A stretch of DNA of 64,000 nt. It comes from Scybalenecus merdavium. Lineage in GTDB: Bacteria; Bacillota; Clostridia; Oscillospirales; Acutalibacteraceae. The notes beneath the pieces are model-generated. The model was not told the origin of the DNA. It saw nothing but the letters and a program-made list of their open reading frames with translations, and ran no database searches. Position 1 is the stretch's first letter. The number at the start of each line of letters is the position of its first letter. Below are positions 58,116 through 64,000 of the stretch, piece after piece. Where the stretch lies: assembly GCA_018714405.1 (NCBI GenBank), contig DVNM01000042.1, positions 1 to 64,000 on the forward strand, in the 5' to 3' direction. The position numbers and the translations under genes are program-made.

Positions 58116-58980
58116 GTGCAGCGTTTAAAAGAATATGCCAAAAAAGCACTTTACCCGCCGGTCTGGTGCCTGGCGGCTTTGGCCGCCGTTTCCGGCATAG
58201 GGCTCTATTTTGTTTTTACCACCGGTGCCGATGCGAAACCGAACCCGGCCGTCTATAGCCTCTACACCATTTCGGCCTACACCCTGCTCATTTTGTGCCT
58301 GCGCGCTGCCCGGCTCATTCAAAAAGCCTTTTTTAAGCTGGAACGCTTTGCCTTTTTCAGAAGATACAGGCACGATCTGCGTTTTCGTGCCGAGGTGGTG
58401 CTTTACGGCACGCTGGCGGTCAACGTGATCTACAGCGTTTACGAGGCGTGCGCCGGCATTTTGCTGCACTCGGTTTGGTGCGGCACACTGGCCTGTTACT
58501 ACATCATTTTAAGCGCAGAACGCTTTTCACTTGTGAAAAATATTCACAAAAAAAAGTGCGGCTAACAAGTGGAAAAAATACCGCTTTTGCGGCATTTTGC
58601 TGCTTTTGCTGACGGCGCCCGTCTGCGGCATGGGCGTGCTGATGATACAAAGCGGCGAAGCGCCGCACTACCCCGGCCACATGATCTACGCGGCCGGCGC
58701 CTACACGTTTTACAACCTGGCCGCAGCCGGGGCTAACGTGGTCAGATACCACAAACGCACCGGGGCGGTGCACGCCGCCACCAAAATGCTTTCGCTGTCG
58801 TGCGCGCTGGTGTCGCTCTTTTCGCTGCAAAGCGCCATGCTGGCGGCTTTTGGCGACGACGCTGTTTTCCAGTTCCAGATGAACAGCATCACCTGCGCAC
58901 TGCTTTTTGCCGCGCTGGCTGGCATGGCCGTTTACATGATCGCAAAAGGCAACAAGCAGATACGCCTTGTAAAAGAATAA
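58116..58980 (+). pseudogene. Multi-span membrane protein split by a one-base shift in an A8 run
   Basis: The first part (GTG 58116 to TAA 58565, 149 residues) has three or four hydrophobic segments and ends KNIHKKKCG. From the A8 run at 58548-58555 the next frame continues with NKWKKYRFCGILLLLL and runs to 58980 with three more segments (MLLSL-type CALVSLFSLQSAMLAAF, ALLFAALAGMAVYMI). With seven A residues the two join into one protein of 287 residues. It may be a pseudogene, a phase-variable gene, slippage-expressed, or a sequencing error. No family recognised. Confidence 0.7.
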
Positions 58981-59007
58981 ATAAAATATTTCTACAAGGC
59001 CACCATA

Positions 59008-59037
59008 AAAAAGCACGCCGGGAGCGCACTTTTTTGT
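59008..59037 (+). terminator. Weak terminator-like hairpin after the membrane-protein gene
   Basis: An A6/T6-flanked stem with an internal mismatch, ending in a T tract. 59038-59147 is A/T-rich and contains TATAAT at 59120-59125 as a possible -10 for the next gene with a poor -35. Confidence 0.4.
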
Positions 59038-59147
59038 TTTACGAATAAAATTTCTGCAATTTTCCACATATATGTGCAAACTCTACGCTTCGTGTGTGTT
59101 CTTTTTGGCCGCCGTGCATTATAATAACGGCGAAAGGAGCGGAAAAA

Positions 59148-59753
59148 ATGGACCAGATAAGGATCGGAAAATTTATTGCCGCCGCCCGAAAAGCGCACGG
59201 CATGACACAAAAGCAGCTTGCCGAGCGGCTTTTAATCAGCGACAAGACCGTTTCCAAATGGGAACGCGGCAAGGGGCTGCCGGAAGTGGGGCTGATGCTG
59301 CCGCTGTGCGAAGCGCTGCAGATCACGGTAAACGACCTGCTTTCCGGCGAGAAAATTTCTGAAAACAATTACCAGAAGAAAGCGGAGGAGAACATGATGT
59401 CTTTGATGCAGGAAAACCAGGAAAACAAAAAGCACCTGGCGCTGTCCGTCATCTGCGGCGTGATCACGATCATCGCAGTATGCGCGCTGGTCGTCATCGC
59501 CGCCTATATGCCCATACCGGCGGCAGCCCGCATCGCACTGATCGTGCTGGCTGTGGCAACGGGGGCAGCCGGCGTTGGCGCAGCGGCCGTGCTGGACGTA
59601 AAAGCCGGTTACTACGAGTGCCCGCACTGCAAGGCGCTTTTTGTGCCGAGCACGCGCGACTATGTAAAAGGGTACCACACCTTAACAAAACGCCGCCTGA
59701 CCTGCCCCGAATGCGGCAAAAAAAGCATGTGCCGACACCGGATCGTCAGATAA
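59148..59753 (+). CDS. XRE helix-turn-helix protein with two membrane helices and a zinc ribbon
   Basis: A 201-residue protein. Residues 1-65 are an XRE domain (IGKFIAAARKAHGMTQKQLAERL, here HGMTQKQLAERLLISDKTVS, then WERGKGLPEVGLMLPLCEAL). Two hydrophobic helices follow (about 100-122 and 126-148). The C-terminus is a zinc ribbon: YECPHCKALFVPS and LTCPECGKKSMCRHRIV. It may be a membrane-bound regulator; the zinc ribbon may sense metal or bind DNA. The ATG at 59148 follows GAAAGGAG. Common in gut Clostridia; target genes unknown. Confidence 0.85.
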   Translation: MDQIRIGKFIAAARKAHGMTQKQLAERLLISDKTVSKWERGKGLPEVGLMLPLCEALQITVNDLLSGEKISENNYQKKAEENMMSLMQENQENKKHLALSVICGVITIIAVCALVVIAAYMPIPAAARIALIVLAVATGAAGVGAAAVLDVKAGYYECPHCKALFVPSTRDYVKGYHTLTKRRLTCPECGKKSMCRHRIVR

Positions 59754-59773
59754 GCTTTAACACAGGGCACAAA

Positions 59774-59805
59774 AAAACAGCGTCTGCCGCAGCAGACGCT
59801 GTTTG
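59774..59805. terminator. Bidirectional terminator between the XRE gene and hydF
   Basis: ACAGCGTCTGC pairs with GCAGACGCTGT (59777-59787 with 59792-59802), with a strong T tract on the minus strand (hydF side) and a weaker one on the plus strand. Confidence 0.85.
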
Positions 59806-59828
59806 CTTATTTAGGCAGCACAGCCACC

Positions 59829-61034
59829 TTATTCGGATTTCGGGCGAAAGACCTCGCCCTCCGGCAGCATGGCCGTGGCGCGGGGCAGGATGCCCTGCAT
59901 GTAGGCAATGGCGGTGCCGTAATTCGTAAACGCCGTGCCGACATCCACGGCCGTGCGCATGCGCCAGCGCATTTCCTTTTCGTTCAGCATACAGCCGCCG
60001 CAGTGGATGACGAGCGCATATTTTGCCAGATCACTCGGAAACGAGCGGCCGTTTGAAAGTTCGATTTTCAAATCTTTACCGGTGCGCTTTTGCAGCCACG
60101 CCGGCAGTTTAACGCTGCCGATGTCGCCGCACTGGCGGTGGTGGGTGCAGCCCTCTGAGATAAGCACCGTATCACCATCCTGCAGCCGGTCGATCGCAGC
60201 TGCGCCGGAAAGCGCCGTTTTTAAAAAGCCCTTTTTGCGCGCCATCAAAATGGAAAACGAGGTCAGCGCGACGGTATCCGGCACCATCTGCTTGACCGTT
60301 TCAAACGCCTGCGAGTCGGTCACGACCAGGCGCGGCGGCACACGCAGGTTTTCAAGCACTTTCGGCAGCTCGGCCGGCTGGGTAACGATGTCCACGCCGC
60401 CGCAGTCGAGCACCTCACGGATGGCCATTTGCTGCGGCAAAATCATGCGCCCCTTAGGCGCCGCCGCATCGATTGGCGTGACGAGCACGACAAAGTCGCC
60501 CGGGTCGATCAGATCAGAAAGAAGCGGCGCGCTTTTTTGCACGCCGGCCAGGCGCGCCAGGCGGTTTTTCAGTTCCTCCACGCCCTCGCCGGTCGCAGCG
60601 CTGACGTAAAGTGCATCCTTTTGCCGCGCGCCGCACAAAAGGTCGCACTTGTTGTGCGCCACGACATACGGCGTTTCGAGCTGCGAAAACAGCGCGACCA
60701 GCTCTTTTTCGGTGGCGTTTAAGTCTCTGGTGCAGTCGGTGACCAGCACGGCCGCGTCGCAGCGGCGCAGCGCCTCTTTTGTCTTTTCCACGCGCTTTTC
60801 GCCGAGTGCGCCCGAATCGTCATAACCCGGCGTGTCGAGGATCAGCACCGGGCCGAGCGGCAAAAGCTCCATAGCCTTGGTGACCAGGTCAGTGGTGGTG
60901 CCGGCCACATCCGACACAACGCTTAACTGCTGATTCGTAACGCGGTTGACGAGACTCGACTTGCCGGCGTTGCGGCAGCCGAAAAAGCCGATGTGCACGC
61001 GCTCTGCACTGGGCGTGTCGTTTAAAGTGCTCAA
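59829..61034 (-). CDS. hydF: [FeFe]-hydrogenase maturation GTPase HydF
   Basis: HydF is the scaffold on which the [2Fe] subcluster is built and from which it is passed to HydA. The 401-residue protein has an N-terminal GTPase (GFFGCRNAGKSSLVN, DTPGYDDSG, HNKCDL), a dimerisation domain, and the C-terminal [4Fe-4S] ligands in CTHHRQCGD and HCGGCMLN. It starts with TTG overlapping the hydG stop (TTGA). Last gene of the hyd operon. Confidence 0.95.
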   Translation of the reverse strand: MSTLNDTPSAERVHIGFFGCRNAGKSSLVNRVTNQQLSVVSDVAGTTTDLVTKAMELLPLGPVLILDTPGYDDSGALGEKRVEKTKEALRRCDAAVLVTDCTRDLNATEKELVALFSQLETPYVVAHNKCDLLCGARQKDALYVSAATGEGVEELKNRLARLAGVQKSAPLLSDLIDPGDFVVLVTPIDAAAPKGRMILPQQMAIREVLDCGGVDIVTQPAELPKVLENLRVPPRLVVTDSQAFETVKQMVPDTVALTSFSILMARKKGFLKTALSGAAAIDRLQDGDTVLISEGCTHHRQCGDIGSVKLPAWLQKRTGKDLKIELSNGRSFPSDLAKYALVIHCGGCMLNEKEMRWRMRTAVDVGTAFTNYGTAIAYMQGILPRATAMLPEGEVFRPKSE

Positions 61035-62449
61035 AATCTGAAATCCCTTTCTCCGTTTTCGATCTTCACCAGGCGTTCGCGGACAATGTCCTTGACCTTG
61101 TCCTTGCCGATATTGTCAATTTCTTTTTCGATCAGCGCCTCGCCGATCGCACGCGTTTCGGGAGAGGCATAGTCCATCAGGTATTCTTTGAGCGTCATCA
61201 GTGCATTCGGGTGGCAGCAGTTCTGGATCTGCCCCGCCTTGCAAAGGCTCATAAAGCGGTCGCCGGTGCGCCCCTCGCGGTAGCACGCCGTGCAGAACGA
61301 CGGGATGTAGCCCAGCTGCATCAGCCAGCGCACGACCTCGTCCAAAGTGCGCTTGTCGGACACATCGAACTGTTCGGAATTTTCTTCCATAACATCCTCT
61401 TCGGCATAGCCGCCGACCGAGGTCTTGGACGCGCCGCTGATCTGCGACACACCGAGACGGATGACCTTTTCACGGCAGGCCTGGCTCTCGCGCGTGGAGA
61501 TGATCATGCCGGTATACGGCACAGCCACACGGATGCAGGCGCAGATCTTGGCAAAAATATCGTCGGAGATCGAGTTGTCGAACGCGGCCGGGTCAATGTC
61601 GTCGGCGTGCTTGACACGCGGCACCGAGATCGTGTGCGGGCCGACGCCGTGCACGGCCTCCAGATGCTCGGCGTGCATCAAAAGGCCGGCGAACTCATAC
61701 TTGTAAAGCTCCAAACCGAACAGCACGCCAAGGCCGACGTCGTCAATGCCGCCCTCCATGGCGCGGTCCATGGCCTCTGTATGGTAAGCATAATTGTGTT
61801 TGGGGCCTGTTGGGTGCAGTTTTTCGTAGCTTTCCTTGTGGTACGTTTCCTGGAACAGGATGTAGGTGCCGATGCCGGCCTCCTTGAGCTTGCGGTAATT
61901 TTCGACCGTGGTGGCGGCAATGTTGACGTTGACGCGGCGGATGGCGCCGTTTTTATGCTTGATGGAATAGATGGTTTTGATGCTTTCCAAAATGTATTCA
62001 ATGGGGTTGTTGACCGGGTCCTCGCCGGCTTCGATCGCCAGGCGCTTGTGGCCCATGTCCTGCAGAGCGGTGACCTCGCGCACGATCTCCTCCTGCGTCA
62101 GCTTGCGGCGGGCGATGTGCTTGTTTTTCAGGTGGTACGGGCAGTAGGTGCAGCCGTTGACACAGTAGTTAGACAGGTAAAGCGGCGCAAACATCACGAT
62201 GCGGTTGCCGTAAAAATCCTTTTTGATTTGTTCGGCCAGGCCGTAAAGCGCCTGCACGCGGTCTGGATCCTCGCAGGCGAGCAGCACCGACGCTTCGCGG
62301 TGTCCAAGCCCTTTGCGCGCTTTGGCCTTTTCTAAAATTTCGTCGACCAAAGCGAGGTTATTTTTGTTTTTCTCGGCATAGTCGAGCGTGGCGCGGATCT
62401 CTTCATCGCTGATGAATTCCTGTGCTTTCATAGATTTCGGATCGTACAT
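61031..62449 (-). CDS. hydG: [FeFe]-hydrogenase maturation tyrosine lyase HydG
   Basis: HydG splits tyrosine to give CO, cyanide and p-cresol and builds the Fe(CO)2CN synthon of the H-cluster. The 472-residue radical SAM protein has CVNGCTYCPY (CxxxCxxC) near residue 90 and the C-terminal auxiliary [5Fe] cluster ligands in CTACYREG and the later SLCKAGQIQNCCHPNA. Start ATG 62449 follows AGGGGAAG. Confidence 0.96.
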   Translation of the reverse strand: MYDPKSMKAQEFISDEEIRATLDYAEKNKNNLALVDEILEKAKARKGLGHREASVLLACEDPDRVQALYGLAEQIKKDFYGNRIVMFAPLYLSNYCVNGCTYCPYHLKNKHIARRKLTQEEIVREVTALQDMGHKRLAIEAGEDPVNNPIEYILESIKTIYSIKHKNGAIRRVNVNIAATTVENYRKLKEAGIGTYILFQETYHKESYEKLHPTGPKHNYAYHTEAMDRAMEGGIDDVGLGVLFGLELYKYEFAGLLMHAEHLEAVHGVGPHTISVPRVKHADDIDPAAFDNSISDDIFAKICACIRVAVPYTGMIISTRESQACREKVIRLGVSQISGASKTSVGGYAEEDVMEENSEQFDVSDKRTLDEVVRWLMQLGYIPSFCTACYREGRTGDRFMSLCKAGQIQNCCHPNALMTLKEYLMDYASPETRAIGEALIEKEIDNIGKDKVKDIVRERLVKIENGERDFRF

Positions 62450-62468
62450 TTTTCTTCCCCTTTTCAGA

Positions 62469-63518
62469 TCATTCATGGTAATCGCCGCGGCCGAAGTCGA
62501 TCACGCGGCCGATTTTCTGCAGGTCACGCGCCAGCAGTTCCAGATGTTCGGCGGACTCGCCGCCGGTGCTTTTTTTGTTGTCATAAATAGCATACTTACC
62601 GCGCACCCCGGGGGGCGACAGGTTCGGCATGACCACGTTGGCGCCCACATCGAGCGCCTGCAGGCGGCCGTCGCCCGGCAAACTGGCCAGCGCCGTGGTG
62701 GCCGGCAGATTGGCGTGCGGCAAAAGCAGGCGCAAAACGGCAACCAGAAATACCGTAAGCGCACCGCTGCCCGGCGGGCAGTTTTCAAACGGCGTGCCCC
62801 GGGCGGGCAGAAACGGCCCGATGCCGACCATCTGCGGGCGCAGCCGTGCCAGGTAAACCAGGTCGTCGGCCAGATCAGCCGCAGTCTGCCTCGGCGCGCC
62901 GACCATAAAACCGGCGCCGGTCTGGTAGCCGATCTCTTTTAAGTCATGCAAACAGCGCAGGCGGTTTTGCAGCTGCATATCGCCCGGGTGCAGATACAAA
63001 TACAGCGACGGGCTGGCCGCCTCGTGGCGCAAAAGGTAGCGGTCTGCCCCGGCGGCAAACAGGCGTTTGTAGCTTTGCCGGCTGCGTTCACCGAGCGACA
63101 GGGTCACGGCCGAATCCGGGCAGGCGGCTTTAAGGCTTAAAAGCAGTTTTTCCAGCCGGTCGTCCGTAAAATACGCATCCTCCCCGCCCTGCAGCACAAA
63201 CGTGCGAAAGCCGAAGGCATAACCGTGCACGCAGCATGCCAAAATTTCCGCTTCCCGCAGCCGGTAGCGGTGCGCACACGCATTGCTGCGGCGCAGGCCG
63301 CAGTAAAGGCAGTCGTTTTTGCAGTAGGACGAGATTTCCACCAGGCCGCGCACAAAAACGCCGCGGCCAAAATTTTGAAGCAGACAGGCGCGGCTTTTTT
63401 CAAATAGGTAAGACGCGACCTGCTCGTCTGCATACTGCTCAATCAGCCGGGTAAACCCGGTCCTGTCCGGCACACCGCCGTGCGCCAAAAGGTCGATCTG
63501 GGCAAATGCGTCAGACAT
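62469..63518 (-). CDS. hydE: [FeFe]-hydrogenase maturation radical SAM protein HydE
   Basis: HydE takes part in making the azadithiolate bridge and the diiron precursor. The 349-residue protein has EISSYCKNDCLYCGLR (CxxxCxxC) and the GGED motif in VLQGGEDAYF, and ends in the conserved PNLSPPGVRGKYAIYDNK region. It overlaps the upstream TM1266-like gene by eight bases and precedes hydG by 19. Confidence 0.95.
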   Translation of the reverse strand: MSDAFAQIDLLAHGGVPDRTGFTRLIEQYADEQVASYLFEKSRACLLQNFGRGVFVRGLVEISSYCKNDCLYCGLRRSNACAHRYRLREAEILACCVHGYAFGFRTFVLQGGEDAYFTDDRLEKLLLSLKAACPDSAVTLSLGERSRQSYKRLFAAGADRYLLRHEAASPSLYLYLHPGDMQLQNRLRCLHDLKEIGYQTGAGFMVGAPRQTAADLADDLVYLARLRPQMVGIGPFLPARGTPFENCPPGSGALTVFLVAVLRLLLPHANLPATTALASLPGDGRLQALDVGANVVMPNLSPPGVRGKYAIYDNKKSTGGESAEHLELLARDLQKIGRVIDFGRGDYHE

Positions 63519-63756
63519 TGGAGTAAAGTGCCTTGGCGCTGACGCCGTTTAAACGCCCGGCCTTGGAGGCGATGGTATTGATGATGCCCTCGGGCGCGTC
63601 GACCACCAGCGAAATGATATGCACGCCCTTTTCGCGGTACGGCAGACCCATGCGGCCGATGATGTGGTCGCTGTACTGCGACAATGTGGCGTTGAGCGCC
63701 GAAACGCTTTCCATGTTTTCCACAATAATGCCGATCACGGCAACTCTGTTTTCCAT
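63511..63756 (-). CDS. TM1266-family iron-only hydrogenase system regulator
   Basis: An 81-residue ACT-like/ferredoxin-fold protein with the pattern RVAVIGIIVENMESVSALNATL, IIGRMGLPYREKGVHIISLVVD and APEGIINTIASKAGRL, the TM1266 family found with hyd maturases. It probably regulates or modulates hydrogenase assembly; the mechanism is unknown. The ATG at 63756 follows GGAGG and is preceded by a terminator. Confidence 0.88.
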   Translation of the reverse strand: MENRVAVIGIIVENMESVSALNATLSQYSDHIIGRMGLPYREKGVHIISLVVDAPEGIINTIASKAGRLNGVSAKALYSNV

Positions 63757-63772
63757 AAAAACCTCCGAAAAT

Positions 63773-63799
63773 AAAAAAGCGCGCCTTTTCGGCGCGCAC
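63773..63799 (-). terminator. Intrinsic terminator within the hyd operon leader
   Basis: GCGCGCC and GGCGCGC (63791-63797 with 63779-63785) form a stem with a five-base loop followed by six T residues on the minus strand, ending directly before the ribosome site of the TM1266-like gene. Since the promoter lies upstream, it should control readthrough. Confidence 0.8.
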
Positions 63800-63898
63800 T
63801 TTTGCACAAACAGAAACGGTATTCGGCCTTTCGCGTAGGTAAACCGCGGCGTCAGTCAAAAAATCGTTTCGGCGAAGGCAAGCCCGCACCTCAAGCTA
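63800..63898 (-). promoter_or_regulatory. Long leader of the hyd operon, unknown regulatory RNA
   Basis: About 100 bases of transcribed leader between promoter and terminator. It can fold into several GC-rich elements, and contains GAGGTGCGGGC and GCGAAAGGCCGAATACC. I could not match it to a known riboswitch class by eye. Confidence 0.5.
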
Positions 63899-63904
63899 AT
63901 GTTT

Positions 63905-63933
63905 AGGATACCATACTCCGGCGGCAAAGTCAA
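63905..63933 (-). promoter_or_regulatory. Promoter of the hyd maturation operon
   Basis: TTGACT (complement of 63928-63933), 17-base spacer, TATCCT (complement of 63905-63910). Confidence 0.7.
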
Positions 63934-63937
63934 CGTA

Positions 63938-64000
63938 TCACGCGCCGGACACCTGCTTTAAAATATAACGGCAGTACATGGACACAATGTCGAGATCGGT
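63938..64000 (-). CDS. 3' end of an unidentified minus-strand gene
   Basis: The minus-strand frame from the window edge reads TDLDIVSMYCRYILKQVSGA and stops at TGA 63938. Only 20 residues are visible, too few to identify. Reality is suggested by codon use and by the hyd promoter starting right at its stop. Confidence 0.4.
   Translation of the reverse strand, partial: TDLDIVSMYCRYILKQVSGA

Noticed and set aside
63757..63889. Open frame of low quality upstream of the TM1266-like gene, and a resemblance of the leader to a lysine riboswitch
   Set aside because: The frame reads through promoter leader and terminator. GAGGTGCG and GCCGAA elements occur, but the length and the other conserved segments of the lysine aptamer are missing.
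1..64000. tRNA, rRNA and CRISPR arrays
   Set aside because: No cloverleaf-like GGTTCGA-containing segments, rRNA signatures or regularly spaced repeats were noticed on either strand; a tRNAscan or CRISPR search would be decisive.

Overview
The window is one continuous piece of a GC-rich Bacillota (Clostridia) chromosome, most probably an anaerobic gut Oscillospirales-type bacterium. The evidence is the rimP-nusA-ylxR-ylxQ-infB-rbfA order, a pth-mfd pair, type III pantothenate kinase beside an ECF S component, a yybP-ykoY manganese riboswitch, GTP-type PEP carboxykinase, many AGGAGG-type ribosome sites with GTG/TTG starts, and a complete [FeFe]-hydrogenase maturase operon (hydE, hydG, hydF). 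Lineage is inferred from gene content only. I found no rRNA, tRNA or CRISPR array.

Layout. 1-3787 (+): 3' end of polA, rimI, an unknown three-helix membrane protein, tsaD. 3948-6572 (+): pckG and a methyltransferase. 6666-10771: a LysR regulator divergent from a small protein, a DUF3737 protein, a cyclophilin-like lipoprotein and a MATE exporter. 10870-20181 (-): rpsF-ssb-rpsR, then the long operon rimP-nusA-ylxR-ylxQ-infB-rbfA-nrnA-truB-ribF-HAD. 20413-24523 (-): a membrane M28 peptidase, then panT-coaX-DUF1015. 24646-25734: an IS element with a frameshifted transposase and a 25-bp direct repeat abutting both ends. 25772-29152 (-): mntP under a Mn riboswitch, then the unit uppP-metallophosphoesterase-GtrA.

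29414-39907 (+) is a compact PBSX-like phage structural operon: small and large terminase, portal, protease, decoration and capsid proteins, connectors, LysM protein, tail hub, spike, GP46, baseplate J, YmfQ-like protein and fibre. I see no sheath, tube, tape measure, lysis, integrase or replication gene. A 41-codon ORF sits where sheath to tape measure should be. All the remaining ORFs are open and tightly coupled. The right edge (39980-40356) is a scar joining the C-terminal sorting signal of a surface protein to a 5'-truncated XRE regulator.

40387-51217 (-): M23 peptidase, mfd, pth, a radical SAM/SPASM protein, a GH2 beta-galactosidase, a sugar-phosphate transferase and a cyclase-family hydrolase. 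51606-54377 (+): secA with two promoters. Then MazG-like and DUF2804 genes (-), uxuA and an SDR for mannonate metabolism (+), a membrane protein interrupted at an A8 run, and an XRE/membrane/zinc-ribbon protein. 59829-63756 (-): a TM1266-like regulator, hydE, hydG and hydF, preceded by a leader ending in an intrinsic terminator. Together these suggest a fermentative, H2-handling, sugar- and hexuronate-using anaerobe.
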